From NCBI GenBank assembly GCA_008711295.1, contig VUYV01000511.1, forward strand, positions 202,205-266,204: 64,000 nucleotides of DNA, in the 5' to 3' direction. Positions 1 through 12,000 of the stretch are shown in pieces (positions within the stretch are counted from its first letter, which is position 1; each line of letters opens with the position of its first letter). The notes beneath the pieces were generated by a model. The model was not told the DNA's origin, did no database searches, and saw nothing but the letters and a program-made list of their open reading frames with translations. The translations under genes were made by a program, and so were the position numbers. This stretch comes from Anarhynchus alexandrinus. Taxonomy: Eukaryota; Chordata; Aves; Charadriiformes; Charadriidae.

Positions 1-184
1 ACATAAAGGGAAGTATATTAAAGAGCCTAGATGTGCTTACTTGTTTGTTGATCTAATGAGTATGAACTGAAGTTAGATTCCTTTAGTTTTGTCAGTGCTT
101 ACTGTAAATTACTGAAAGATCAACTGTGGCTGAGAAAATAATATTTTTTTGTAAAGTGGTGCTTTTTTTTTTTTTTCCTTCTAG

Positions 185-240
185 CTTCTTTAGTCATCTC
201 AACTGGCAGAGGTTTTCAGCATTTCGCAGCAGCAGACCTC
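185..240 (+). CDS. GTF2A1L: GTF2A1L internal exon (56 nt)
   Basis: A pyrimidine-rich tract ends in CTAG at 181-184, and a GTATGT donor follows at 241. The exon begins with the last two bases of a split Ala codon and reads ASLVISTGRGFQHFAAADL. This aligns with human GTF2A1L ASLVIPAG...FTTAEL. It ends in phase 0, which fits the next exon. The exon is short and was found from its splice sites and residue match. Confidence 0.8.
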
Positions 241-3200
241 GTATGTAGCTGTGGTGACATTTTATTTCAATTTTGATTATTCTGAATTCTAAATGATTAA
301 ATTTGTCAGTTGTTAATAGGCTTAAGGGGAGGCAAGTATTAAATATTTTCCCTGTATAGATGCTTTAGGACAGCATTTAGGGACTGAAAAAGTCATGACA
401 ATTTAATCTGTCCAATACTCTAGTAGGGAAGGGAGCAGGAGTCCTGCTGAGAGCTGAAGAACAGCTGAAGAAACTCACAGTTGTTACTTCTAACCTCCCC
501 CCCCCCCGAAAACCATACAAAGAGAGCTGTAGCTCTACTGATTCTGTTTGAGCAGTGAAAAAAGATGGGGATCTACCAGTTGATTTTTGCAAGCAGTGCT
601 GCCAGAAATGTGTTGGAAGACATGGCTGCTTGTATTTAGCCCATAGGATGGAACCGTAGTGGAAATGCACATCTACTGATCCTTTTTTTCTTTTTTTTTA
701 ATTACGGGGTATTAAAATAATGTCTAGTTGGGAAATGTTAGCACTAGTGAAGCTGGGAGCAGCATTATCTGTGAGGTATAGAAATAATCCAGAAGAAAAT
801 TAGTGTTTTTAGAATTGACAGGTTCTGAACTCTGGGAATGGCAATATTAGTTTGGGGAGGGGCTATTAATTGTCAGATCTTGATGAATTTATTGAGTTCC
901 TCCGGAGCCTCAGGCTAACTAGCTTGCCAAGCTGAAATATAATATTGGGAAGATGTTTGTACAACATGCAAGTTTCCTAATTTAAAATTTGGATTTCCCT
1001 GGAACAGCTAATTTGAAAGGGAGCTGTATGTCCAACTCTTTGCTTTCCAGGAGAAAAAGAGAATGTGAAGTGACTTCATAGGCCTAGTCAAGGAGTTTAT
1101 GCTGTGTGGAGTATCGTAAGCTTAGGTAAAAGTGGCTCTGAGTGGGGAAAAATACTTTTCTGGACGGTGTGTACATTGAGGGGGGACAGGAAAGTGTTCT
1201 GTTAGCAGAAAGAGAATGGGATAACTGGAAAATAGGAAGCAGTTAGGACCAGTCATTATCCTGTCAATACAGAATATTCTTTATCTGTCTAAATCTCAAA
1301 AGTCTGAAGCAACTCTTCAGTAAAGATGATCACAAAAAGACCCTCATTCATGTTTTGTCTGGATGTGTTAGTGTGACATTTAGGGCCCTGGGAGATAAAT
1401 TATGCACTACTTCTTAATAAAGCTCTTGTGTCTCTAGGGTGCTTCACAAGCGGGTGCAACTGTTACTCTCCCTTCGGGTATTGCTTATCCTATACATGTA
1501 CCAGCTGGAGTGACGCTACAGACAGCAGCTGGTAAGACTAAAGAGGCGATGTAAAATGTTACACTGCACTGACTGTACACGGATATTGAAAGATGGTGCC
1601 AAGCACTGTAGATAAAACAAATGTGAAGTATAGATGGGTAGAGCCAGTTGTCCTCCTCTTCCTTTGTAGTTTGCGTTTGTAATTGCTGCATGGGGGAAGT
1701 AATTACATTGAGTAGTTAGTGTATCAGTTATGTACACTTGCAAGATCAGTTAACATGGGCTGCCAGGTGATGCCATTTTTATTTTGTGTTAAACTGCTCA
1801 CAAATGTGTTCCTTTGTCAGCCCAGACATAGGTATCCCCTCCTATATGAGGGACAATCTTTCATGTTTTGAAAAGGTAAAGACATTCTGGTGCTTCAGAA
1901 TCAAATTGATTTCTTATTCAAGTAAAATCCAACCATCCATTAACCTTTTTGCTCACACTCCTTTGCTGATAAAACTGCCTGTACTGCTTGTACAAAAATG
2001 TGCTTGTACTGCTTAGGGTGTGATGAGTGGAAGGCTTATTTCAGCCATAGATTGACTCTTTCCTCAAACAGCTGTTTTTTGATGAGAACTGATGTCACTA
2101 GATATCTATTTCAAGAATAATTCCTAAGGTTTTGAGACCTGTAGGCTGGTTTCAGTGACTCTGTGCGTAAGCATGTGTGTGGAGAAAGAATAATTAAATG
2201 AAATTGGGAACTTAGTGGTGGCATTGTAATTCTAACATTGATAATAATAACTTTAAGGATTCAGTATTTGGAGTAATTTTCATACAGTGACAAGATAGAT
2301 AAACTACGAGTCCCCCCCCCTTTTTTTCTTCTTTTTTATAAACTAAATTATTTGGTTTTTTTTTAGAGGGGATACCTAAAGGTCCTTAAAGGAGTGAACT
2401 GTCTCTGTAGATATGGAATAGTTTACTGTTTCATCTTGTATTCCTTAGTTTCTGAAGTGACATGGAAACAAATTCAGAACAGGATTTTCTTTCTTTCTTT
2501 TTCTTTTTTTTTTTAAATCCAGTATGTAATTAAATTATTGAACTTACTGCCACAGGGTATTGTGGAAGCTAAAACCAAAAAGAGGTATTAAACATGATGG
2601 TATGGATAGAAGCTCTGACTGACAAAGCCTTTGAACGCTTTATTTTCAAAGGCTGAAATTGTGGTTGGAGGAAGTACTGCTTTGTAAACATCTGGTTTCT
2701 CATAGTTTGCCTGAGTGTTTGCTGTTGGTTATTAGTGATAACAGGACAGTGGCCTGGATGAACCTGTAGCTTAACCTGCTGAAGCAGTTTTTAACTCTTC
2801 CCTTTGTAGGGCACCTTTATAAGATAAATGTGCCTGTTGTGGTTACACAGGCCCCTGGAGATGCAAGTATTCTACATCATCCTGATCAGCAGGTATTTCA
2901 GCCCCTTGGGCAGCCTTCAGTCCTGCAAGCCAACATTGCCAGTGTTGCACAGGTGAATGCATCTTCTGCCCAGGCAGCTGCTGAAACGTTGCGACCCCAG
3001 GAGACTGCTGTCCGACAGAGCATGGTATTTCAACCAAATGTTATGGAAAAAAACCATCTGGAGAACTCTGCCAATACTATGTTGATCCAGCAGCCTTCTG
3101 TGAGTCAGCAGCAACTTGCAACTAATGCAGTGTTGAATCAGTGTGCAGACTCAACAGAAAAACCCCAGCACAGCAATCTTCACACAGCTGTGTTTACTCC

Positions 3201-6200
3201 AGAATCCTCTGAAGGGTTTTCTCCTGCTGAATCCTTGGCAAACAACTCAAGCAGTGTACTGCTGGATGTGGAGGGACGGTTAGACATTGAGCCTCAGGGG
3301 TCAGTGCAACAGCAGGTGTCTGATGATATCAACCTGATTATCACAGGCAAAAGTTTGGATGATAATGCTGTTCTGAACGATCAGGACAGCATTGCTTTCT
3401 CTGAAAAGGTAAGAGCTTTTATTTCTCAGCTGGTGAAAATACATCCATTGGAGATGGTTGTTTGAAGTATCGTAAGAGATGTGATCAACCACATCTCTAA
3501 GTGACAAGTAGCACCTCTAAATTATAATAATAAAAATTATTTTTAAGTTCATTCTTGAGCTTGTTTTAAATAGTAGTAGCTGACTGCTTGTTTTTACATT
3601 AAGAATTTGTCACAAATATTGTTGAAATACTGGGATTGAAGAGAATGTAAATCTAAAATGCTAAAAGTGTAATGGATAGCTGGAATGTATTCTTAGACTT
3701 ACTGACTATTTTGGGAGGTAATAGTTTTCTTTTTTTTTGCGACTGAGCAGACATGAATGACCTTTTGAGAACTTCCATGTCATTCTGACACTGAATCTGC
3801 ACATGGATACTGGCCAGTTGTGGGCAAATTCCTTTTGCAATGTCAGCTGGGGTTAGTTTTAACTTGTAATGTGTGAAGAGCATTTAACTTGCATTGAGAA
3901 TGCATAAGTATGAAAAGTCAGACTTGATAAGTGAAAATCTGCTGGAAGGAAATGTATTTCCTTGGGAAAAAATCCTGAACAAACTAGAATTCTGCTAGAG
4001 CTGTGTGGAAAACTTGAATGATTTTAATTAACAGGCTACTTTCCTGACCTCATTTAATTTTTGTTTCAGAAATTATTTGCAGATGTTTTAAGTTCAGGCT
4101 GGCTTGCTGGCTTTGAGTTGTAACACTTGTATGTGATTGAGGCACACTTTAATAAATGCAAATTTAATGACAGTAATGACAAATGACTGTAAATAGAAGA
4201 GATGTTATATTGCTCATCTGAACTTTGATGGCAGGATGATGAAGACTGTCCATAGCAAGAATGGAAGGTCAAAACAAAGTGTTGGTTTTTTTGAACTAGA
4301 CAGTGTATATGGATGTAAGCTAAGTGCTACAATAAAGATTTAATGAGAAACTGAAGATGGTTGAAAGCTTAAAGCCCTTTTATGCTCCTGTGAACGATCT
4401 GTTTAGGAATTCTAGCACTTTTATGAACACTAACTTGAAGTACTGAAATATTTACTGTCTCTCTCAGTTTTTTATACCTTATTTAAACAAAGCATTTTGA
4501 TTGAGTTGAGGGAGAGGGATGAATTAATCTTGACTTTTGTTTAAAAAAAATGAAAAATCCTGTTTTTTGGCATGGGGGAGTAGCTTGTTTCCTTTTTTGT
4601 TGTGGTTTTTCTTTTGAGTTTTCTTTGCAATAGAAATTCTTAAGGCCCACTTGATTGTCTTTGTCTTAAGAAGTTGTTTGAGTACAATAGTGTTTAAAGA
4701 AAAGTTGAAGAAAATGTCTTTCTAGATTGCTGGGGAGTATTTGTCATGAATTCCATTTAAGGTTAGGTGTAAGAACAAGATTTGCAAATGTATTCAGGGT
4801 TTACAAGTAGGCCAGGACTTGAAACTCTCATTTTAGTGCCCCAATCTTTTTGCTTTATTAAACAAAAATCTCAGACTTTGTACTGAACACTGAAAACCAT
4901 GTGGTGTTAATTCACAAGCTGTCTCTGGTCTCTTTTATCCCTGTCAGATGGAACCTACTGAGCAGACGGAATCTAATTTACGATCAGAGAAGGAGATCTG
5001 CAGTGACATTGAAGGCATAATTCAGCTAGATGGTACTGGTGATGTTTCTCCTAAGGAAGAAATACCACATACAAAAGACAGGGAAGAGAATGAATTCATT
5101 GGCATTATTGAATCAGAGGATCTAAAAGTTCTGGAGGATGATGATGAGGAAGACGATGAAGAATGTGACAGTATTTCGAACACGGAGTCTAGCAGCAGTA
5201 GTGGTGATAATGAAGAGCCCCAAATAGATATAGTTGAGGAGGTAATCTACTTTTAACTTTTGTGAAACACATTACAATAGTGTATGTCTTGGCTGTTGAA
5301 TTGTTGGACCCAGAACAGTTCCTGGTAAGTTTAATGCAGAGAATGCATGGTTAAGTTGCATAGCTCTTGAGATAGGAGGTACTGCTAAGAAATTACTCGG
5401 GAGCTCATCATGAGGAGCGTGGACAAATGAAAGAGATGTTGAGAAGTCATATTTTTATTGGATGAATCAAAATACTTAATTACCAGAGTTAAAGTTCTAT
5501 GATAAAACCCTGGCCTCAGTGGAACGGAGTTCTGCCTTTTATTTAAGTAAGATTGGGATGCAAATCTAGGTTTCTCGTCCTTCTGAAGGACCACAGGGGA
5601 TTAGATAAAGAAGACATCAATGTGATACAAGTACATATGTTTCCTAGGAAAAGGCTTTTCTTAAAGATGTGCAATTTTGGATCCTAGACATTCAGAAGAG
5701 AATCAACTTATAGCATCTGGACTTCAAATAAATACCAGTTGATTAGTATTCGAGTTACTGGGGTCAGCTTTGTCAGTTAGCAGTCTTGCTTTTTGATCTG
5801 TGTTTTTGTTTAGGGTGTTTTTGTTTTTGAGAATATAAGCATCTTCATCTGCTTACAAGTAAGCTTTGTGCAACATGGTCTTCATAGCTTCTAGGTCTTG
5901 ATTTTTGCAATGGTAACCTTTATTGTTTTAGGTGTGTTTAATGTCAGGTATATTCAATGGTATTCTGAAAGATGAATAAAATACAATTTTAATCTCTAGG
6001 ACCCCTTAAATTCTGGTGATGATGTCAGTGAACAGGACACTCCAGACTTGTTTGACACCGACAATGTGATAGTTTGTCAGTATGACAAGGTACAGTGTGC
6101 AGTTTTATCTTTGTTCCTTAATAATTCTAAATAATATCTTCAGCAAATCCATGTCTGGTCTACTGTCAGTGCCTTTTAAAGAAAATTTAATGCTGTAATA

Positions 6201-8197
6201 ATTGTTAAAATTACAAGTTTAGCTGACAATAGTCTGAAGACTTACCTCCTGTTTTCTGAAATGGTTCTGAAACAGGTTCATCATGTCCTATTAAAAGAAA
6301 GGGGACCAAATCTTGCAAAACTAAGATTTGTAAAGCTGCAAAAGTTTATGCATTTTGTTACCTTTTAAATAATGTCAACAGCTCCATGGATGTATGTATG
6401 CATTTTCAGCCATGAATTAAAACCTTTGAAATGGTTAACAGAAAGAAGAATGTGTGCACTTTCTTTTACACTTTTTGTCTTTGAAGTGCTCACTGAGAGA
6501 TTTTTCTGTTGGGACTGAAAAATCAAAACAGTTGTTAAGGGCTATTTTGTCCTCCTTCAGTTTAATGTTTAAAATTCAACCTTGTTTTGACCTCTTGAAG
6601 ATCAAATTAAGTTCTTCTAACTCTGGTATGGTTTTGGATGCTTTTTTATGTCAGTAGTTGGAAAGCCAATAAAACAAAGTATTTTGAAACAAATATGGAA
6701 AACTTTGTCTATAGCTTGCTTAAGAAGGTGCCTTGGCTTTTATTTTTTCAAAAGTCACTAAGTAATAATTTTTTGTATGTTCAACTAGGCCTGCCTTAAT
6801 GGTGCCTGTGTTTTAGGAAACAGTGAGCTGCTAAGAAAATTTCTTTAGTAAAGTGTAACAGATTAAGTGTTTCTGAAACTAGTTATTTTAGAAAATGTAG
6901 TTATAGGGATGTGTGTAGAAAATGTGTCTGAAACTGAGCCACAGTGTCTATATTGTATTGAAAAGGTACGCAAAGTTTTGAAGCTTTGTAACTCAGTTTG
7001 ATGTTACAGATGCTATAGGTAGTGGATATCGTTATCTACAGCAAGTTTTGTCTGTAATAAGCTGAAAAATTCGTTGAAAATTTTTAAAAACTGATAGGAA
7101 GTTCAGCACTGGACATACCTATAGGAAATTTAAGATCAGATGTTATTAGAAATTAACAGTTAAAGAAGTTGGGGGGGAAGATGTTGGTAACTTTTCCCTC
7201 TCCTATATAGATTTAATAAAACGTGTAGGCCTAGTAGAAAGCAGATAGAAACAGTTATCCACTAAACTAACTTCTTACATATAAGAGAATGCTGTTGGCA
7301 AAATTACTGTCCTGTTTCTTTTGGGTTTTTTTCCTCCTTTTTCTTTCTGGACTTGAAAATAGACTGACGCTTAAAAGAATTTTAAAAGAAAAAACAAGGC
7401 TTGTAAACCAAATTGTGCTNAACTTGAAAATAGACTGACGCTTAAAATCCAAGGAATTTTCTAGAGATGCTTAAAATTCCTTCTTTTAGTATTAAACAAT
7501 AACTTCCTACAGGCCTTTTAAAAGAAACAGAATATGCAAATTCTTTCTTATTGTTTTGTAGGTCAGTATTTGCTTTTGAGCAAAGTTTTCCTGCTTTTAG
7601 CCTTATCCTAACATCTTTGTGCGCGCAATAATGCTTTGCAATGTGTATGGGAGAAGGAAACCACTGTATTTCAGTTAAGCCATGCTTGTTTGCAAGGTGC
7701 AGTATATTTTGGGACTGATACACTATTGAAATTGCTCCATTATTGTCTTGTTGTCCTGCCAGTGTTGAGCAGTCAGGCAGCTACCTTTGTGCCCCTTTTT
7801 TTGGGGGGGTGGGGTGGCTGGTGGGCAAGTGTGTGCTTGCTAAGATTCAGGAGGTTGTTGCCTTGATAGGGCAGGGAATTCATTATAAACAACTCAAATC
7901 TACTGCCTCTAGTGAATATTTATGGTGTGTTCAGTGGCAGTGTTTCACATGTTTTGGGCTATCATGATTTTAAAAGAAAAACAAGGCTTGTAAACCAAAT
8001 TGTGCTTAAAAACTTTATTTTTTCTAATGGATGGTCTAATATATATTTTTGGGGGGGGGCATTGATTTCTTCTTTTTTTTTTTCATCAGATACATCGAAG
8101 TAAGAACAAATGGAAGTTCTACTTAAAAGATGGAGTGATGTCCTTTGATGGTAAAGACCATGTTTTTGCAAAAGCCATTGGAGATGCAGAGTGGTGA
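185..8197 (+). CDS. GTF2A1L: GTF2A1L, TFIIA alpha/beta-like factor (3' six exons, 5' end outside window)
   Basis: This gene encodes a TFIIA large-subunit paralogue (ALF). In the nucleus it pairs with TFIIA-gamma and stabilises TBP on promoter DNA; in mammals expression is germ-cell biased. Joined exons are 185-240, 1438-1531, 2810-3408, 4948-5241, 6000-6089 and 8090-8197 (1241 nt), all with AG/GT borders and compatible phases. Recognisable stretches are YPIHVPAGVTLQT, QVFQPLGQPSV, an acidic EDDDEEDDEE run, DPLNSGDDVSEQD, and the C-terminal TFIIA-beta fold with VCQYDKIHRSKNKWKFYLKD and final AIGDAEW. The YPIHVPAGVTLQT segment belongs to GTF2A1L and not to GTF2A1, which also has Gln-rich runs absent here. 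The N-terminal helical domain is encoded before the window. The gene ends 6.3 kb from the LHCGR stop codon in convergent orientation. Confidence 0.95.
1438..1531 (+). CDS. GTF2A1L: GTF2A1L internal exon (94 nt)
   Basis: The acceptor is TCTCTAG at 1431-1437 and the donor is GTAAGA at 1532. The translation starts GASQAGATVTLPSG and then reads IAYPIHVPAGVTLQTAAG. The PIHVPAGVTLQT core is diagnostic for GTF2A1L. The exon ends in phase 1; the G completes a Gly codon with the next exon (G+GG). Confidence 0.93.
2810..3408 (+). CDS. GTF2A1L: GTF2A1L large linker exon (599 nt)
   Basis: The acceptor is TTTGTAG and the donor GTAAGA follows GAA AAG. It encodes GHLYKINVPVVVTQAPGDA, then QVFQPLGQPSVLQ, then a divergent Gln/Ser/Asn-rich linker ending in IAFSEK. 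The first 45 or so residues match the mammalian protein closely; the rest is the poorly conserved spacer between the N- and C-terminal folds. The reading frame stays open past the donor to 3465, but conservation stops at the splice site. Confidence 0.93.
4948..5241 (+). CDS. GTF2A1L: GTF2A1L exon with Taspase1-type site and acidic region (294 nt)
   Basis: The acceptor is CTGTCAG and the donor GTAATC follows GTT GAG GAG. It encodes 98 residues containing GIIQLDGTGDVSPKEE, then ENEFIGII, an acidic EDDDEEDDEE tract and a Ser-rich run leading to EEPQIDIVEE. The QLDGTGD motif at 5023-5043 fits the Taspase1 consensus Q-hydrophobic-D|G used to cut TFIIA alpha-beta precursors. The first codon is ATG but is internal; phase 0 joins it to the preceding exon. 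Confidence 0.93.
6000..6089 (+). CDS. GTF2A1L: GTF2A1L exon (90 nt), start of TFIIA-beta domain
   Basis: The acceptor is AATCTCTAG and the donor GTACAG follows GAC AAG. The 30 codons read DPLNSGDDVSEQDTPDLF and then DTDNVIVCQYDK, near-identical to the vertebrate TFIIA beta-barrel segment. Both ends are in phase 0. Confidence 0.96.
7351..8006. repeat. Duplicated contig ends around an assembly N, exposing a ~520-bp indel
   Basis: Segment A (7351-7376, 'acttgaaaatagactgacgc' plus ttaaaa) recurs at 7422-7447. Segment B (7380-7419, containing 'caaggcttgtaaaccaaatt') recurs at 7967-8006. The order is A-B-N-A-(~520 bp)-B. This is what results when a short allele (A joined to B) and a long allele (A, 520 bp, B) are strung in series across a gap. 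It lies wholly inside the last GTF2A1L intron and does not touch coding sequence. Confidence 0.75.
8090..8197 (+). CDS. GTF2A1L: GTF2A1L terminal coding exon (108 nt)
   Basis: A long T tract ends in CATCAG. The exon reads IHRSKNKWKFYLKDGVMSFD and then GKDHVFAKAIGDAEW followed by TGA at 8195-8197. These are the TBP/DNA-contacting beta-barrel strands, and AIGDAEW is the invariant TFIIA-beta C-terminus. The protein end is therefore complete. Confidence 0.97.
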   Translation: MHRSKNKWKFYLKDGVMSFDGKDHVFAKAIGDAEW

Positions 8198-9050
8198 AAC
8201 CTCACTGAAGTATGTACTTTAAGACTGTGCCATTATTCCTTTATGAACCTTCTGTGAAACAACTAGACTTTGTATTGTTTGCCATAAAAACCAAACCAAC
8301 AAAACTGTGATAAAAATATGCAAAATCAGTGCTGTTAATACATGTAAACTGAAACACTGTATTGTTAGCTACTCAACTGTCTTTGCTGTTCTTTTCTGAT
8401 TTATTTCATTACTTTTCTACTCAAGAAACTTCATTGGAATGAATAGCTTTAAAGACTGAAATGTTGAATCTGTGAGGAATTCAAGAAAGTCCTGGAATAC
8501 TAAGTGACTATATTTAAGTAAATTTCAGTTCTGCTGGTTTTCTTTCCACTTTTTAAAATAAGAGCTAAAGTATGACTTGGAATATAAAACTACACAGTTG
8601 TTGGTGATACGATATATTTCTTTTTGAAAGCTGCTGAGCAAAAAAGAAAAAGAGCAACATCTGTGCAAGTCTGAAATCTGTGGCGGTTTCAGCTGTGTAC
8701 TTACTTCTCCCCTTTCCTTCCTGCCTTGATTTTATTTTTTTGTTGTTCCTTTGTCGGTTTTTGACTTTGACTTAAAGGCAGGCACTTTAGATATAAGTCA
8801 GGAAATGTGGGTGGAAGACCCTTGAGCTCTCACTATAGGAGAATTATTATTGTTTATTCTAAACCTTCTATGTCTACTGAGATGCAATGAATAGTGTGAT
8901 TCAACATTAAAATGTGATTTATTTTCACTGTCAATGCAAAGTCATTTAAGTTTGCTTTTGTGCATATCCACTACGTCCTAGGAGTACAGACCAGTAAGCT
9001 GTGAATGATACAAATTGTGCATAATAATAAAATGTCATCTCATATACATT
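8198..9050 (+). other. GTF2A1L: GTF2A1L 3' UTR (approximate end)
   Basis: This is AT-rich non-coding sequence after the TGA. The end is inferred from an AATAAA signal at 9026-9031; the exact cleavage position is not known from sequence. No ORF of interest is present. Confidence 0.55.
9026..9031 (+). terminator. Candidate GTF2A1L polyadenylation signal
   Basis: This is an AATAAA hexamer inside 'ataataataaaatg', about 830 nt after the stop codon and followed by a T-rich stretch near 9060-9070. Cleavage would be expected 10-30 nt downstream. Earlier variant signals (ATTAAA near 8907) could also be used. Confidence 0.5.
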
Positions 9051-12000
9051 TCTAGCAGAGTTCTTTTGTGTTCCCTAAATATTAACTTTGCTTAGAGAAA
9101 TGTGTACAAGCCATGCATGTGACAGTAGCTCACCCTGCCATGAGAAGTGCATTCCCAGCGGTCCTCAATATTAGCTTTTTGTTTGTTCCTCTAGAAATAG
9201 AGGTCAGAAAGAAGTTCTGCGCCTGTAGGTCTGGGCCTTCACCCTTCGGAGCTGCAGCTTTCCCCTGGCTAGCTCCTGTTCCTTGTAGGGCAATATTGGA
9301 AACTAAATGGTAAATGCTCAGCCAGGCTGACTCAGAACAGGATATTCCTGCTGGAAGGGCAGTGCTACATACAAGGGCATGGCACGCCTTCCTCCCGGCT
9401 GCTTCTCTTACGTCTGCTGACGGAAGACATCATAAGACATTTTGGTTATCTGTACTCCCTGGGAGGACACAGAGACATTGAGAAGAGAAAGGAAATAAAG
9501 GGGAGAGTTGGAGAGAAGAAATATATAGAAGAAATGGGGGGGGGGGAAGCTAACCCTTGTTCATAGTGCTACAAACCCTTGTGCTGATGGCATAAACAAT
9601 AGAGATGCTTCCCTCAGGAGGTAGGTTTTTAACAACTATTGAGTTTCTTGCATGCTTTTTTTTTTTTGGACGTATCTGGTGCTGTCTGGTATCAATGACG
9701 GGACACTGAACTAGAAGGCCTGACCCGAGCATGGCATTTCTTTTGTGTTTTATAGATACTGTTGCTGGGATGTGAAGAATTGTGTATACAGAGACAGTTA
9801 AAATATTACAGTTTATGATTTCTTTTTTCCCATTCAGCTGACTTGAAGCTGCACTGATGCTACACTTCAGACCCATAAATGCACAGGAAATGCAGCTTTT
9901 ACTACATGATAGATGCTTTTAGATTTCAGCACTCTCTCACAGGCTCTGAGGTGTTCATGCTCCATAAATGTGTACATTATGAACTGTGGGACCATCTTCT
10001 GGCAGCACAGCGATGCTTCAGAAAAGACTGGAAGCAGAAGTAGCGCAGCACAGGAATCCATGGGACATGACTGGATATGCAGCATTCACTAAGCACCGTG
10101 TGGTCACTGAATGTTGCTTCTGAGAATAGGATCTGTTTTCGCTAGTCACTATAAAATGAAGTAGCTGAAGAGTACTTAATTTTTAGCTAGTTTTAAAGAT
10201 GGGCAGCTCTTTCCTCTTTGCTGCATCTTTCTACTTGTGGTGTTAAAGACTGCCTCTACATGAAGGTGAGGAGTCAGAGCTCTGAGCATCCTTATGACTG
10301 CCCAGCTCATCACAGAATCATAGAATGGTTTGGGTTGGAAGGGATTTTAAAGATCATCTAGTTCTGCTCCCCCTGCCATGGGCAGGGACACTTTCCACTA
10401 GACCAGGTTACTCGTGGTTACCAGGTTATCTCCTCCCCCTCCGTTCCTTTTCAGAACCTTGTTCCTCTGTGAATGGGTGCCAAGATGTGTGGGATAAAAG
10501 TACGAGAGTGGCAATCCCCCCACCTCCATGTCTTTTAAGCTTTACCAATTCATACTTATTGCATACCTTCTATGCATTACACTCATCTGCCTGTTTATTC
10601 CATTCTTGAAACACTTCTTGTACTTTGATCTTTTTGTAAGTTCTTTTTTATGACAGCTTGCTGTGACCTCTGTGCAGTCCAATTGTGATATTAATTATAT
10701 AGACTGCACGTCAAGAATTTGAAGTATTTTTTAACACTGGCTTCTTCTCAAACTTTTCGTAAGATTTACAGGTTCGACATTAGTGGTATTTTTAATCCCC
10801 TTTTGCTTTTCACAAATCACGTGTACTATAAGCAACTAAAATCTCAAGGCCTGTTTGCCTTCTTTCCTCCTGAAGCTTTGTTGACAATATACATAGCTGG
10901 CTGTTACTCCTGGTCAAAGCTGACCTGCATCAAAAGGGATGCTGAAGATGGTTTAGCTATGCCATCAAGCATCCCCTGGGTTTTCATTTAGTCTTGTTTT
11001 CTAACCCACCACCTTTTCAATATGAAGGAGCCTTAATGTGGGGTCCATTCAATGCCTTCCTGAGCTATCAAATATAGAAGCTTTTGAGATTAGCATAGGG
11101 TTTTGCTCTCGCTATCTCAACCCTTCCCATATTTGAGAAAATAGCTACTGAATTCATAACTGCAGATCTTCTGGCTCCCTCCAAACTACACTGCAGATAT
11201 TTCTTGTGAGTGCTTGCAGTGATTTTCCCAGTCCAGAGCTATGGATTGTCTATTTGGACTCATGCAGTAGGACTGACTTTCATTTTCTTACGTCCAAGCA
11301 TACAAGAATTGACCTACATTTTGTTTCCAGCATTCTTGAATGAATGTTGGCAAAGACTAACAGCTCTGGATAAGACATTTACAACTAAAAATATCTGAAG
11401 TCAGGAATTTTTATACTTGAAAAAAAATGATACTTATTAAAACGTAAGCTCAGTTAGCTAATTACTGTAGCTTCTGACTTGAGCAGTAATCAGATCAGAA
11501 TGCTTTTGATCTGAATAGTTTACCGTATTAATGCTTTTGATTGCTGCTACTTAGATAGGAAGAGGGGTGTAATACCAGTTATGGCCATAGAAGATACTTC
11601 AGTAAATGGCTGTCTAAAACTTTACACCAGAAAGAAGGTAAGTTTACCAAAGATAATGAGATAGAATAACAAGTGTAATTTGTATAAGAAGCTTTAGCAT
11701 GAATCTTTAATGAAGTCTTGCTTTTACTTATTTGCTGACTTCTGCGTGTAGAAAAAAATTGAAGTATACAAATTACTCTTGTTGTTTGTAGTTTTTTGGT
11801 TTGTGAATTTTATTTTCTTTTTAAACCAGCAGTTATTTTCTAAATGGTAGCTTTCACTCAACTTACAGCAGGTACAAAAAGAAAAATGCCCACAGCTCTC
11901 ATACCTCTGTTGTTACCTAAGCAGCATTGTAAGGCAGGCACTATCAGTTGCCGCTACTTCTAACTCATTTCTCTTGCATGTAGTTTCCTGATAATGTTAT

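Larger units (their letters stand above)
241..8089 (+). other. GTF2A1L introns in the window
   Basis: Introns span 241-1437, 1532-2809, 3409-4947, 5242-5999 and 6090-8089. They are AT-rich, with several poly(T) or poly(C/T) acceptor tracts. No second gene, RNA gene or intact transposon is seen in them. The last intron contains an assembly N at 7420 with duplicated flanks, listed separately. Confidence 0.8.

Noticed and set aside
3409..3465. Extension of the GTF2A1L large exon to the in-frame TGA
   Set aside because: A strong GTAAGA donor at 3409 follows GAA AAG, and the next exon (MEPTEQTES...) continues in phase 0. Residues past the donor have no counterpart.
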